Positions 1 through 8,860 of a stretch of DNA of 64,000 nt are shown piece after piece. Source of the DNA: Streptomyces glaucescens (GTDB taxonomy: Bacteria; Actinomycetota; Actinomycetes; Streptomycetales; Streptomycetaceae); NCBI RefSeq assembly GCF_000761215.1, contig NZ_CP009438.1, forward strand, positions 3,217,001 through 3,281,000, read 5' to 3'. The notes below the pieces were generated by a model. That model searched no databases. It was not told the origin of the DNA and saw nothing but the letters and a program-made list of their open reading frames with translations. Both the position numbers and the translations under genes were made by a program. The first letter of the stretch is position 1; each line of letters starts with the position of its first letter.

Positions 1-233
1 AGCACGGCTATGTGGCGACCTACGCGGCGGGCCGTACCGCCGTGCTCACGCTGCTTTCGCAGGACCGCGTCAACGTCGGCCGCCTCCACCTGGAGGGCCG
101 CAGGGCCGGGGCCCGCATCGGCGAACTCCTCGAGTCCGCCGTCCCCGCCCGCCCCGATCCCCGCCCCGTCACCGAGAACCGAGAACCGGCAACCGAGAGG
201 ACACCACCATGGCGAACACCGAGACCGCGCTGA
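1..233 (+). CDS. Roadblock/LC7-like protein, C-terminal fragment
   Basis: The reading frame is open from the first bases of the window, so the start lies outside it; the visible part is about 76 residues and stops at 231-233. The segment RTAVLTLLSQDRVNVGRLHL followed by an Arg/Ala-rich helix resembles the end of roadblock/LC7 domains, small proteins that act as GTPase partners in bacteria. It overlaps the next gene by 25 bases, which suggests translational coupling. The last 30 residues are rich in Pro, Arg and Glu and look like a disordered tail. The family call is an inference from a short fragment. Confidence 0.55.
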   Translation, partial: HGYVATYAAGRTAVLTLLSQDRVNVGRLHLEGRRAGARIGELLESAVPARPDPRPVTENREPATERTPPWRTPRPR

Positions 234-583
234 AGGAAGCACTCGCCTCGATCGAGGGCGCCACCGGCGTCGCGCTCGTCGACTACACCAGCGGCATGGC
301 GCTGGGCACGCTGGGCGGCGGCAAGAGCTTCGACCTGAACGTCGCCGCCGCGGGCAACACGGACGTGGTGCGCGCCAAGATGCGCACCATGGAGCACCTC
401 GGCCTGAAGAGCGAGATCGAGGACATCCTGATCACGCTGTCCGACCAGTACCACCTGATCCGGCTGCTCAAGGGCCGCGGCGGCAACGGGCTCTTCCTCT
501 ACCTCGCCCTCGACAGCAAGCGGGCCAACCTGGCGATGGCCCGCCACCAGCTGAAGAAGATCGAGGAGGAACTGGAGGTCTGA
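209..583 (+). CDS. Roadblock/LC7-like small protein
   Basis: A 124-residue acidic soluble protein with no signal peptide or membrane segment. It starts at ATG 209 with a purine-rich GAGAGGAC about 7 bases upstream, inside the end of the previous frame. The pattern ALVDYTSGMALGT, then an alternating hydrophobic strand and ILITLSDQYHLIRLL, fits the alpha/beta roadblock fold, which in Streptomyces often accompanies small GTPases. The two overlapping roadblock-like genes probably work together. No GTPase or sensor kinase gene is visible in the window, so the partner, if any, lies upstream. Confidence 0.6.
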   Translation: MANTETALKEALASIEGATGVALVDYTSGMALGTLGGGKSFDLNVAAAGNTDVVRAKMRTMEHLGLKSEIEDILITLSDQYHLIRLLKGRGGNGLFLYLALDSKRANLAMARHQLKKIEEELEV

Positions 584-610
584 CGCACCCCACCGGCCGG
601 GCCCGGCCGG

Positions 611-1252
611 TCAGACCAGTGCCGCGCTGCGGCGGCGCGCCCCGCCCGGGACCGCGCCGCGGCGGCGCGCCTCACCCCGGACCGCGCCGCGGCGGCGCGC
701 CCCGCCCGGGGCCGCGTCGCCCGCCGCGATGCCGGTGCTCCGGTACGCCTTGACGGTCCGGCCGGCCGGCCGCCCGCCGCGCGCCAGCCAGTCCACCCGC
801 ACCCACAGCAGTTCCTCCCGGGTCCGCTCCAGACGGCCGAGCCACGCCGCCTTCAGCCACAGCCCGGCCCCGCACCCGGCGAGCAGCAGCCCGCCGGCCA
901 CCGGCACCGCGGCATTGGCGCCCAGCGCCGCGAGGAACCCGAGCAGCAGCCACCAGCGGTGCCCGCGCCGCCAGGCCCGGGCCGTCACGGCGCGGTCCTG
1001 GAGGACGTCGTTGCGGCCCGCCCGGGCCGCCCCGCGGGCCAGCGCCGCGTAGCGCCGCCGGCGGACCACGGCGACCACCGCCGCGGCCACGAGGAACAGC
1101 GCGGCACCGGCGTACACCCCGATCCGCCGGCCCGTCGCTCCCGGGACGAACAGACCGGCCCCGGCCGCGCAGACGCCCAGCCACCACAGCGGTGCGGCGC
1201 CCGCCCGTACGACGACCGCCGACCGAGCCAGTCCCTGACCTCCGCGTGCCAC
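611..1252 (-). CDS. Membrane protein with repetitive C-terminal tail
   Basis: A 213-residue protein starting at GTG 1252 with GGAGG six bases upstream. Hydrophobic stretches near residues 20-38 and 45-63, and a pair near 95-135, suggest about four membrane segments separated by Arg-rich loops. I do not recognise a family. The last 30 or so residues are an Arg/Gly/Ala tail made of near-identical 10-residue units (GGARRRGAVR-like) encoded by a 30-base tandem repeat. The gene is convergent with the roadblock-like gene at 583, leaving 27 bases between the two stops. Confidence 0.6.
   Translation of the reverse strand: MARGGQGLARSAVVVRAGAAPLWWLGVCAAGAGLFVPGATGRRIGVYAGAALFLVAAAVVAVVRRRRYAALARGAARAGRNDVLQDRAVTARAWRRGHRWWLLLGFLAALGANAAVPVAGGLLLAGCGAGLWLKAAWLGRLERTREELLWVRVDWLARGGRPAGRTVKAYRSTGIAAGDAAPGGARRRGAVRGEARRRGAVPGGARRRSAALV
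631..720. repeat. 30-bp tandem repeat, three copies, in a coding tail
   Basis: Three head-to-tail 30-base units at 631-660, 661-690 and 691-720, each beginning GGCGGCGCGCC. They differ at only a few positions. Because 30 is a multiple of three, each unit adds ten residues in frame to the C-terminus of the minus-strand membrane protein. Confidence 0.9.
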
Positions 1253-1358
1253 GTTCCGCCTCCTCGTCGTCCGGCACAGTGCTGACGGCCCGGCAGGTTA
1301 GCGCCGGAACCTGAGACGAGTCTGAGAACGCGCGCCCGCGGGGCCGTCCGCCCTCCGG

Positions 1359-2201
1359 CTACTCCACGAACAGGCCCCGGGCCGCCGCCCGCGTGTCGAA
1401 CTCCTCCAGCCTGGCCTGCGCCTCCGGCAGCCCGTCGCACATCGCCTCCAGCAGCACCCGCCCCAGCAGCATCGGCGCGCAGGCGGTGTCGAAGGCGAGC
1501 CCGGTGCCGACGGCGGCGGGCAGCAGCAGGTCGGAGACCTTGGCGACGGGGGCGAACGCGGAGTCGGCGACCGTCACCACGGTCAGGCCCGCTTCCCTGG
1601 CGTAGCCGAGGGTGTCCACGACCTCGCGCGGGTGGCGGGGCAGCGCGAAGCAGAGCAGGGCGCTCGCGCCCGCGCGCACGGCGCCGTCGATCCGGTCGTG
1701 GATCATGGTGCCGCCCTCGTTGAGCAGCCGTACGTCGGGGTGGACCTTGGCGGCGAAGTAGGCGAAGCCGTGCGCCTGGGCGGCGGCGGCCCGCAGGCCG
1801 AGGACGGGCAGCGGTCGGCTGGCGGCGAGGACCCGGCCCGCGCGCTGCACCGGCCGGGGATCGGCCAGCGCGTCGGCGAGGTGCCGGAGGTTCTCGATCT
1901 CGGCCTCGACGGCCTGCTGGTACTCGTTGAACTCCCCGGCGTCCGGGACCTGTTCGGCGGGGACGACCTCGCGCAGGTGGCGCCGGAGGGCCGGGTAGCC
2001 GTCGAAGCCGAGGGCGACGGCGAAGCGGGTCACGGACGGCTGGCTGACCCCGGCCAGTTCGGCGAGTTCCACACTGGACAGGAACGGCACGTCGGCGGCG
2101 CGGCGCACCATGCTGTGCGCGATCCGCCGCTGGGTCGGCGTGAGCCGATGCCCCTCGAAGAGCGCCTGCAGGCGTGCGGCAGGGCTGTCGGTCGGGCTCA
2201 T
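1359..2201 (-). CDS. RpiR/MurR-family transcriptional regulator
   Basis: A 280-residue regulator. The N-terminal half (about residues 10-85) carries the RpiR-type helix-turn-helix, including ELAELAGVSQPSVTRFAVAL, which reads DNA. The C-terminal half (about 115-260) has the alternating strand-helix pattern of a SIS sugar-phosphate isomerase-like domain that binds phosphosugars in this family. Length fits the family. No sugar-metabolism gene is adjacent, so its effector and targets are not visible here. The upstream gap to 2342 holds the shared divergent promoter region. Confidence 0.88.
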   Translation of the reverse strand: MSPTDSPAARLQALFEGHRLTPTQRRIAHSMVRRAADVPFLSSVELAELAGVSQPSVTRFAVALGFDGYPALRRHLREVVPAEQVPDAGEFNEYQQAVEAEIENLRHLADALADPRPVQRAGRVLAASRPLPVLGLRAAAAQAHGFAYFAAKVHPDVRLLNEGGTMIHDRIDGAVRAGASALLCFALPRHPREVVDTLGYAREAGLTVVTVADSAFAPVAKVSDLLLPAAVGTGLAFDTACAPMLLGRVLLEAMCDGLPEAQARLEEFDTRAAARGLFVE

Positions 2202-2341
2202 GCCGTGCTCCCCCTTGTCACCAGGTCCGTCTGGCCGGTCCGTCTATTCAGGTAACGGAAACTCTGCATGTTCCTATGCAGCCGGGCAACAGGGGGGCTA
2301 TCCCCAGTGTCCCGGCGCCGCCCGCTTCCTACCGTGGAGCC

Positions 2342-2776
2342 ATGACGGGAGCGGACGGGCTGGGCCCCGACCTGAAGAAAGAACTCGACGCGACGCTGCA
2401 CGCGCGCCGCGAGCTGGGCGAGGACTACGAGTCCGCGCTGGTCGACTCCTTCCTGGAGAAGGTCGACCAGCGCATCGACGACGCGGTGGAGCGCCGGGTG
2501 CGGCGGCAGGTGGCCGAGCGGCAGCTGACGGCGGCGCGGGGATCGCGGTCGCCGGACGCCACGGACTCGTGGGGCGAGCGCTTCGGCTTCGGCATCGTGT
2601 CGCTGGTCCTGGCCATCCCGCTGTCCGGCATCGGCGCCGGCACCGCGGGGCTGCGCGGTCTGCTCGTCGCCTGGGCGGGCATCGTCGGCGTCAACCTGGT
2701 GCAGGCGGCCCGCACCACCCCCGGCCTCTTCCGCGGACGCGGACGGCGCGGCGGCGACTCCGGCTGGGAGGACTGA
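2342..2776 (+). CDS. Conserved hypothetical protein with membrane hairpin
   Basis: A 144-residue protein. ATG 2342 was chosen over an upstream in-frame start at 2174 because the shorter form has a normal hydrophilic N-terminus and begins outside the neighbouring regulator. Residues 1-60 are charged and helical (LKKELDATLHARRELGEDYE), followed by a hydrophobic stretch about 80-120 that could form two membrane helices, then an Arg/Gly-rich tail ending GWED. I recognise no named family. Its last codons and stop form the first copy of a tandem repeat that continues downstream. Confidence 0.7.
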   Translation: MTGADGLGPDLKKELDATLHARRELGEDYESALVDSFLEKVDQRIDDAVERRVRRQVAERQLTAARGSRSPDATDSWGERFGFGIVSLVLAIPLSGIGAGTAGLRGLLVAWAGIVGVNLVQAARTTPGLFRGRGRRGGDSGWED

Positions 2777-2900
2777 CCCCGCGACCTGGGACGACTGACC
2801 CCGGGACGACCTGGGGGGACTGACCCCGCGACCTGGGAGGACCGATCCCGGGGCGACCTGGGAGGACCGATCCCGGGACGACGGAAGAGGACCGGGAGCC
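2763..2900. repeat. ~23-bp tandem repeat overlapping a stop codon
   Basis: About five imperfect copies of a 20-25-base unit built on CGACCTGGGAGGACCGATCC run head to tail. The first copy contains the last sense codons and stop of the gene ending at 2776; the rest are noncoding. Copies differ in length by a few bases and by GACTGACC versus GACCGATC. Confidence 0.85.
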
Positions 2901-3270
2901 TCGGCAGTCGGGCCCGAGGTCCGCGAAGAGGTGTGCGCGGGGACCGCCGCACCCCCGTTGCCGGGGGGCGGGACGACGGCGGTCCCCGCGGGGGACGCGG
3001 GCCGGGTCAGGCCGCACCCCGCGTCCGTGGCGTCCATGGAGGTCCGGGAGCCGCTCCGGAGGGTCCTTGGCGCCGCTGGTCGCCGGCCGGGGCGGGGAGC
3101 CGCTCCCGCCTCCGCCGACACCCACCACTGTGCCGGTCCCGTGTTAAGCGGGTGCTGCGCGAACGTGACACCCTCGTACCACTTCCGCGCAGCCGGCTCT
3201 CCGTCACGTCACCGTGAATTCGCCGTCTTCAGCCGCGGTTCACCGCAGGTTCGCCGTGGCGTCGTGCCGG
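2901..3270. other. Intergenic stretch, no gene seen
   Basis: This convergent gap lies between the gene ending at 2776 and the stop of the cystathionine beta-synthase. It follows the tandem repeat. Frames here have arbitrary composition and no convincing ribosome site. I see no strong terminator hairpin with a T run. Confidence 0.5.
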
Positions 3271-4659
3271 CTACTTGGCGTTCTTCGCGAGGAACGCCAG
3301 CAGGTCCTGCCGGCTCACCACACCGGTCGGCTTGCCCTCGACGAGCACGATCGCCGCGTCGGCCTTGCCGAGCACGGCCATCAGGTCGCCGACCGGCTCG
3401 CCGGAGCCGACCTGCGGCAGCGGGGCCGACATGTGCTTCTCCAGCGGGTCGTCCAGCGAGGCCCGCTTGGCGAACAGCGCGTCCAGCAGCTCGCGCTCGA
3501 CGATGGAGCCGACGACCTCGGCGGCCATCACGTCGGGGTGGCCGGCGCCCGGCTTCACCACCGGCATCTGCGAGACGCCGTACTCGCGCAGCACCTCGAT
3601 GGCCTGGCCGACCGTCTCGTCCGGGTGCATGTGGACCAGGGACGGGATCGCGCCGTGCTCCTTGTCGTCCAGCACGTCACCGACCCGGGCGCTGGGGCCG
3701 GCGTCCTCCAGGAAGCCGTAGTCGGCCATCCACTCGTCGTTGAAGATCTTGCTGAGGTAGCCGCGGCCGCTGTCGGGCAGCAGGACGACCACCACGTCGT
3801 CCTCGGTGAGCCGCTCGGCGACGCGCAGCGCGGCGACGACCGCCATGCCGCAGGAGCCGCCGACCAGCAGGCCCTCCTCCTTGGCGAGGCGGCGGGTCAT
3901 CTGGAAGGAGTCCTTGTCGGAGACGGCGACGATCTCGTCGGCGATCTCCTGGTCGTAGGCGGTGGGCCAGAAGTCCTCGCCGACGCCCTCGACGAGGTAG
4001 GGGCGCCCGGAGCCGCCGGAGTACACGGACCCCTCCGGGTCGGCGCCGATGACCTTGACCTTGCCGTCGGACGCCTCCTTCAGGTAGCGGCCGGTGCCGG
4101 AGATGGTGCCGCCGGTGCCGACGCCCGCCACGAAGTGGGTGATCCGCCCCGCCGTCTGCTCCCAGAGCTCGGGGCCGGTGGAGTGGTAGTGGGAGAGCGG
4201 GTTGTTCGGGTTGGAGTACTGGTCCGGCTTCCAGGCGCCCGGCGTCTCACGGACCAGCCGGTCGGAGACGTTGTAGTAGGAGTCCGGGTGCTCGGGGGCC
4301 ACCGCGGTCGGGCACACGACCACCTCGGCGCCGTACGCGCGCAGGACGTTGATCTTGTCGGTGGAGACCTTGTCCGGGCAGACGAAGATGCACTTGTAGC
4401 CCTTCTGCTGGGCCACGATCGCCAGGCCGACGCCCGTGTTGCCGCTGGTCGGCTCCACGATCGTGCCGCCCGGCTGGAGCTCGCCGCTCCGCTCGGCCGC
4501 CTCGATCATGCGCAGGGCGATGCGGTCCTTCACGGAACCGCCCGGGTTGAAGTACTCCACCTTGGCGAGCACCGTCGCCTTGATGCCCTTGGTCACGCTG
4601 TTGAGCCTCACCAGCGGGGTGTTGCCGACGAGGCTGATCATCGAGTCGTGGAACTGCAC
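3271..4659 (-). CDS. Cystathionine beta-synthase (PLP enzyme with CBS domains)
   Basis: This 462-residue protein condenses serine and homocysteine to cystathionine in reverse transsulfuration. Residues 1-310 form a type II PLP fold: NPGGSVKDR places the PLP lysine at about residue 44, and PTSGNTG is the cofactor phosphate loop. Residues 335-460 carry two CBS motifs likely to bind an adenosyl ligand. GTG 4659 is the start because GGAG lies about 7 bases upstream and the protein then begins with the conserved MQFHDSMISLVGNTPLV. A cysteine synthase or O-phosphoserine-using role cannot be excluded by sequence alone, but the CBS pair and length favour this call. Confidence 0.92.
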   Translation of the reverse strand: MQFHDSMISLVGNTPLVRLNSVTKGIKATVLAKVEYFNPGGSVKDRIALRMIEAAERSGELQPGGTIVEPTSGNTGVGLAIVAQQKGYKCIFVCPDKVSTDKINVLRAYGAEVVVCPTAVAPEHPDSYYNVSDRLVRETPGAWKPDQYSNPNNPLSHYHSTGPELWEQTAGRITHFVAGVGTGGTISGTGRYLKEASDGKVKVIGADPEGSVYSGGSGRPYLVEGVGEDFWPTAYDQEIADEIVAVSDKDSFQMTRRLAKEEGLLVGGSCGMAVVAALRVAERLTEDDVVVVLLPDSGRGYLSKIFNDEWMADYGFLEDAGPSARVGDVLDDKEHGAIPSLVHMHPDETVGQAIEVLREYGVSQMPVVKPGAGHPDVMAAEVVGSIVERELLDALFAKRASLDDPLEKHMSAPLPQVGSGEPVGDLMAVLGKADAAIVLVEGKPTGVVSRQDLLAFLAKNAK

Positions 4660-4806
4660 CGTTGTCTCCGGTCGCTGCAAAAGGAAGTGGTCGTGGTGCC
4701 GCCAGCCTACGACCCCGGGAGCGTCGTTCACTCGCGGTTGCGATTGACGGACGGGCCGTACGGGGCAAGGAGTGGGTGTACGGCTACGAGGAGGTGGCGG
4801 CGGCGT

Positions 4807-5847
4807 ATGTCCAGCATGTCGAGGGCGAGGGTGGCGCGGCGCATCGCGGCCGGCGCGGCTTACGGGGGCGGCGGCATCGGCCTGGCGGGCGCGGCGGTCG
4901 TCGGGCTGCTGCTGGCGGAGGCGACGCTGGCCAGGCGGCAGGTGCTCGCCAACGGCTCCTCGCCGTACGTGCCGCGCGCGGACGGCCTGTACGGCGGCGG
5001 CTACGCCACTCCGGCCGGGGAGCCGCTGCGGCTGACGCTGCTGGGCGACTCCACCGCCGCCGGGCAGGGCGTGCACCGGGCGGGGCAGACGCCGGGCGCA
5101 CTGCTGGCCTCCGGGCTCGCGGCGGTGGCGGAGCGGCCGGTGATACTGCGCAACGTGGCGGTGCCGGGCGCGATGTCGGACGATCTGGACCGGCAGGTGG
5201 CGCTGGTGCTCTCCGGCCCGGGACCGGCCCCCGACGTGTGCGTGATCATGATCGGCGCGAACGACGTCACCAACCGGATGCCGCCCACCCGCTCGGTGCG
5301 TCATCTGGCGGGGGCGGTCCGGCGGCTGCGCACGGCCGGCGCGGAGGTCGTCGTGGGCACCTGCCCGGACCTCGGCACCATCGAGCCGGTGCAGCAGCCG
5401 CTGCGCTGGCTGGCCCGCCGGGTCTCGCGCCAGCTGGCCGCCGCGCAGACCATCGGCGTGGTCGAGCAGGGCGGCCGTACGGTGTCGCTGGGCGATCTGC
5501 TGGGCCCCGAGTTCGCGGCGAACCCGCGGGAGCTGTTCGGGCCGGACAGCTACCACCCGTCGGCGGAGGGGTACGCCACCGCGGCGATGGCGATGCTGCC
5601 CACGGTGTGCGCCGCGCTGGGCCTGTGGCCGGCCGAGGAGGAGCGCCCGGACGTCTCCCGCCGCGAGGGCTTCCTGCCGGTGGCCCGGGCCGCCGCGGAG
5701 GCGGCGTCCGAGGCGGGCACGGAGGTCGCGGCCGCGATGCCGACGGGCACGCGCGGGCCCTGGGCGCTGCTGAAGCGGCGGCGCCGGCGGCGGATGCCGG
5801 AGGTGGAGCCGGATCCGCACTCGCCGGAGGCGCAGACGCGCGCGTGA
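4807..5847 (+). CDS. SGNH/GDSL-family esterase, membrane-anchored
   Basis: A 346-residue predicted hydrolase. Block I GDSTAAGQG supplies the nucleophile Ser at about residue 82, GANDV is block III, and DSYHPSAEGY near residue 260 gives the catalytic Asp/His block V. A hydrophobic segment at about 18-38 would anchor or export it. The C-terminus is Arg-rich and disordered. ATG 4807 follows GAGGAGG at 4788-4794; a second ATG three codons later is possible. It is divergent from the cystathionine beta-synthase, with 147 bases between the starts. The substrate is unknown. Confidence 0.88.
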   Translation: MSSMSRARVARRIAAGAAYGGGGIGLAGAAVVGLLLAEATLARRQVLANGSSPYVPRADGLYGGGYATPAGEPLRLTLLGDSTAAGQGVHRAGQTPGALLASGLAAVAERPVILRNVAVPGAMSDDLDRQVALVLSGPGPAPDVCVIMIGANDVTNRMPPTRSVRHLAGAVRRLRTAGAEVVVGTCPDLGTIEPVQQPLRWLARRVSRQLAAAQTIGVVEQGGRTVSLGDLLGPEFAANPRELFGPDSYHPSAEGYATAAMAMLPTVCAALGLWPAEEERPDVSRREGFLPVARAAAEAASEAGTEVAAAMPTGTRGPWALLKRRRRRRMPEVEPDPHSPEAQTRA

Positions 5848-5939
5848 GGGGGTACGGCGGGGACGTGAGACGGGTACGACAAGGGCGTGGCCGGGTACGA
5901 CGGGGGCGTGAGCCGTCGCCCGGCCCGCGCCCGAGAAGC

Positions 5940-5955
5940 CAAGCAAGCGCTTAGA
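5940..5955. promoter_or_regulatory. Candidate operator with AAGCGCTT palindrome
   Basis: AAGCAAGCGCTT sits about 110 bases upstream of the thiolase start in an otherwise GC-rich region. The perfect core AAGCGCTT resembles sites of TetR-type regulators of fatty-acid degradation in actinomycetes. The regulator is not in the window; the call is inferred from position and symmetry. Confidence 0.35.
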
Positions 5956-6062
5956 AAGTTGCGGTCCATGTCACACCGCGAACATCGTGACCGCGCGCAT
6001 ACGTACGGGTAACTTCCCAACCAGCCCTGCCCGCCCGTCTGCATGCACTCACTGGAGCCGTG

Positions 6063-7283
6063 ATGCCCGAAGCCGTGATCGTCTCAGCCGCCCGCTCCCC
6101 CATCGGCCGCGCCTTCAAGGGCTCGCTCAAGGACCTGCGCCCCGACGACCTCACCGCCACGATCATCCAGGCCGCCCTCGCCAAGGTCCCCGGGCTGGAC
6201 CCGAAGGACATCGACGACCTGATGCTCGGCTGCGGCCTGCCCGGCGGCGAGCAGGGCCACAACCTCGGCCGGATCGTCGCCGTGCAGATGGGCATGGACC
6301 ACCTGCCGGGCTGCACCGTCACCCGCTACTGCTCCTCCTCGCTCCAGACCTCCCGGATGGCCCTGCACGCCATCAAGGCCGGCGAGGGCGACGTCTTCAT
6401 CTCCGCGGGCGTGGAGATGGTCAGCCGCAGCGTCAAGGGCACCTCGGACGGGATGCCCGACACCCAGAACCCGCTCTTCGCCGACGCCGTCGCCCGCACG
6501 GCCGCCGTCGCCGAGTCCGAGGGCGCCACCTGGCACGACCCGCGCGAGGACGGCCTGCTGCCCGACCCGTACATCGCCATGGGGCAGACCGCCGAGAACC
6601 TGGCCCGCTCCTGGGGCGTCAGCCGCCAGGAGATGGACGAGTTCGGCGTCCGCTCGCAGAACCTCGCCGAGGAGGCCATCAAGAGCGGCTTCTGGGAGCG
6701 CGAGATCACCCCGGTCACGCTGCCCGACGGCACCGTGGTGTCCAAGGACGACGGCCCGCGCGCCGGCGTCACCCTGGAGGGCGTGTCCGGCCTGAAGCCG
6801 GTCTTCCGCCCCGACGGCCTGGTCACCGCGGGCAACTGCTGCCCGCTGAACGACGGCGCCGCCGCCCTGGTCATCATGTCCGACACCAAGGCCCGCGAAC
6901 TGGGCCTGACCCCGCTGGCCCGGATCGTCTCCACCGGCGTCTCCGGCCTCTCCCCCGAGATCATGGGCTACGGCCCGGTCGAGGCGAGCAAGCAGGCCCT
7001 GCGGCGCGCCGGCCTCACCATCGACGACATCGACCTGGTCGAGATCAACGAGGCGTTCGCCGCGCAGGTGATCCCCTCCTACCGCGACCTGGGCATCCCG
7101 CTGGAGAAGCTGAACGTCAACGGCGGCGCCATCGCCGTCGGCCACCCCTTCGGCATGACCGGCGCCCGCATCACCGGCACGCTCATCAACTCCCTCCAGT
7201 GGCACGACAAGCAGTTCGGCCTGGAGACCATGTGCGTCGGCGGCGGCCAGGGCATGGCGATGGTCATCGAGCGCCTGAGCTGA
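6063..7283 (+). CDS. Acetyl-CoA C-acetyltransferase (thiolase)
   Basis: This 406-residue enzyme carries out thiolytic cleavage of 3-ketoacyl-CoA or condensation of acetyl-CoA units. The nucleophilic cysteine is in RYCSSSLQT at residue 90, NEAF and [10 protein letters not shown] give the active-site Asn and His, and CVGGGQGMA holds the second catalytic cysteine. Length matches the family. ATG 6063 is taken as the start; an in-frame GTG at 6060 is equally near the weak GGAG upstream. It is followed by a strong terminator, so it is probably monocistronic, and a possible lipid-regulator site lies upstream. Confidence 0.93.
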   Translation: MPEAVIVSAARSPIGRAFKGSLKDLRPDDLTATIIQAALAKVPGLDPKDIDDLMLGCGLPGGEQGHNLGRIVAVQMGMDHLPGCTVTRYCSSSLQTSRMALHAIKAGEGDVFISAGVEMVSRSVKGTSDGMPDTQNPLFADAVARTAAVAESEGATWHDPREDGLLPDPYIAMGQTAENLARSWGVSRQEMDEFGVRSQNLAEEAIKSGFWEREITPVTLPDGTVVSKDDGPRAGVTLEGVSGLKPVFRPDGLVTAGNCCPLNDGAAALVIMSDTKARELGLTPLARIVSTGVSGLSPEIMGYGPVEASKQALRRAGLTIDDIDLVEINEAFAAQVIPSYRDLGIPLEKLNVNGGAIAVGHPFGMTGARITGTLINSLQWHDKQFGLETMCVGGGQGMAMVIERLS

Positions 7284-7323
7284 ACCACCCCTGAGTGACC
7301 GGCGCGGCACGCCGCGTCATCCG

Positions 7324-7365
7324 ACGGCCCGGAACCCCGGAACCACCTGGGTTCTGGGCCGTTTT
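7324..7365 (+). terminator. Rho-independent terminator after the thiolase
   Basis: ACGGCCCGGAACC pairs with GGTTCTGGGCCGT (13 pairs, one G-T wobble) around a 13-base loop and is followed by TTT. It begins 41 bases after the thiolase stop. Confidence 0.85.
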
Positions 7366-7555
7366 GTGATCCAATCTCCCCCAGGATGTGACCTATCTCC
7401 CCCGGCGCGACGACGTCGCAGGTCAGGGCCGCCCCACCAGGACCACGCGACACAGGGACCTGTCCGTTTCGTGACGTTACGCACTGACAGCTGGTTAGTT
7501 CACCCATCAAGCTGATGTAGGAAGTCGGGGGTCGACTTGAACCGGGAGTACGTCA

Positions 7556-8320
7556 GTGAGCGCCATGCCGATCGCCCTGCTGGTCACCACGGCCGCCACC
7601 GGTGCCGTGGGCGTCGCCGTCCTGCGCACCCTCATGCAGCTGCGCCGCCAGGTCGCGGCCCTGCACGCCGAGCTGGCCGCGGCCCGCACGGCCCGCGTCC
7701 ACGTCCCCGCCGCGCGCACCACCTCGGACACGGACGAGATACGCGCGGCCGTCGCCGAGGCGCTGGCCGAGGAGCGGGAGCGGGAGCTGGCCGAGGCCCG
7801 GGCCTTCTGGGCCGCCCAGGAGGCCCGTGACGTCTCCGACGCGCCGTCGCTGCTGTCCCTCTCCGACAGCGATCTGTTCCTGCCCCGCCAGGCCGACCTC
7901 GTGGGCCTGGAACCGGCCGCCGAGGCCGAGGAGCTCCCGGGGGACTCCCCCGAGCTGGCCGCCGCCCGCCGCCGCCACCCCTCCCACCCGGACTTCGTCC
8001 CCGTCGCGTCTCCGGTCGTGAACGACCACGAGCGCACCGTCGCGGTCCTGGAGGAGCTGGCCGCCGCCCGCACCGGACTCACCGACGTCCGCCCGGGCCC
8101 GCTCGGCACCCTCGACGTCTACGTCTTCGCCGACGGCACCACCCTCTGCATGACCCCCGGCCACCGGGAGACCGCGGAGCGCCTGGCCGCCGCCCTCGAC
8201 GCGGGCGAGACGCCGTTCCTCCTCGGCGGCTCCGGCATCTCCGGCGCGTACACCCTCACCTTCGAGTGCGGCGAGGAGAACGTCTACGTCCTGGCGGACC
8301 GGGTCATAGCGTCCGTCTAG
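7556..8320 (+). CDS. Hypothetical protein with N-terminal membrane anchor
   Basis: A 254-residue protein starting at GTG 7556, with GGGAG 8 bases upstream. Residues 4-24 are one hydrophobic segment, followed by a charged coiled-coil-like helix (about 25-100, rich in Ala/Glu/Arg) and a C-terminal globular part (about 165-254) containing VRPGPLGTLDVYVFADGTTL and a Gly-rich loop. The pattern suggests a membrane-tethered coiled coil with a small C-terminal domain. I do not recognise the family. It stands alone between two terminators. Confidence 0.75.
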   Translation: MSAMPIALLVTTAATGAVGVAVLRTLMQLRRQVAALHAELAAARTARVHVPAARTTSDTDEIRAAVAEALAEERERELAEARAFWAAQEARDVSDAPSLLSLSDSDLFLPRQADLVGLEPAAEAEELPGDSPELAAARRRHPSHPDFVPVASPVVNDHERTVAVLEELAAARTGLTDVRPGPLGTLDVYVFADGTTLCMTPGHRETAERLAAALDAGETPFLLGGSGISGAYTLTFECGEENVYVLADRVIASV

Positions 8321-8337
8321 GAGAGCCCGCCCCACCG

Positions 8338-8358
8338 GCCGGTCCCCGCGGGACCGGC
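8338..8358 (+). terminator. Stem-loop after the hypothetical membrane-anchored gene
   Basis: GCCGGTCCC and GGGACCGGC form a perfect 9-bp stem with a CGC loop, 17 bases after the stop at 8320. There is no T run, as is common for Streptomyces terminators. Confidence 0.55.
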
Positions 8359-8423
8359 GTGACGGCCCTCGGGGCGGGGAGCCCGTGAGGCAGCCCCCGC
8401 TCCGCCGCATCCGCCGGCAGCGG

Positions 8424-8735
8424 TCAGATTCCCGCCTTCTTCTGCGCCTCCTCGACGAGCCGCACGGCCTCGGCGACCTCGTCCTCGCTGCGCAGCACCA
8501 CCGCGAGGTCGTGCGCGGCGACACTCACCTGATCCGCGGCGGCGAACATCCCCGCGTCCGGCATCACCCGCGGCTCCACCCCGGGCGTCTCCAGTTCCTG
8601 CGCCCACCGGGCCAGCTCCCTGGCCAGCTCCAGAGCCGCGGCGGCAGCGCTGCGCTGCAACCGGCTCTGCGGCGCGGCCCGCAGCCGGTCCGCGAAGTGA
8701 TCCACCGCACGGTTCAAAGGCGTCGTATCAACCAC
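8424..8735 (-). CDS. Small conserved helical protein
   Basis: A 103-residue protein, almost entirely helical by composition, with no membrane segment or signal. It starts GTG 8735 (MVDTTPLNRAVDHFADRL) with AGGG upstream. Ala, Leu, Glu and Arg repeat at heptad-like spacing, consistent with a small helical bundle. It is convergent with the gene ending at 8320. No known domain is recognised. Confidence 0.65.
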   Translation of the reverse strand: MVDTTPLNRAVDHFADRLRAAPQSRLQRSAAAAALELARELARWAQELETPGVEPRVMPDAGMFAAADQVSVAAHDLAVVLRSEDEVAEAVRLVEEAQKKAGI

Positions 8736-8860
8736 GCGGTGACCCTACGCCCCGTACCGGGACCGTTTCCAACAGACACCGGCACTGTTGCCAACGGGCG
8801 AAGGCTCAGGCACGGTGACGTGAAGGACCGGCTTACATCCCCTTGCGTACGGAGGCGCCG

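Noticed and set aside
631..720. CRISPR-like array
   Set aside because: Units are directly adjacent with no unique spacers, and no cas genes are in the window.
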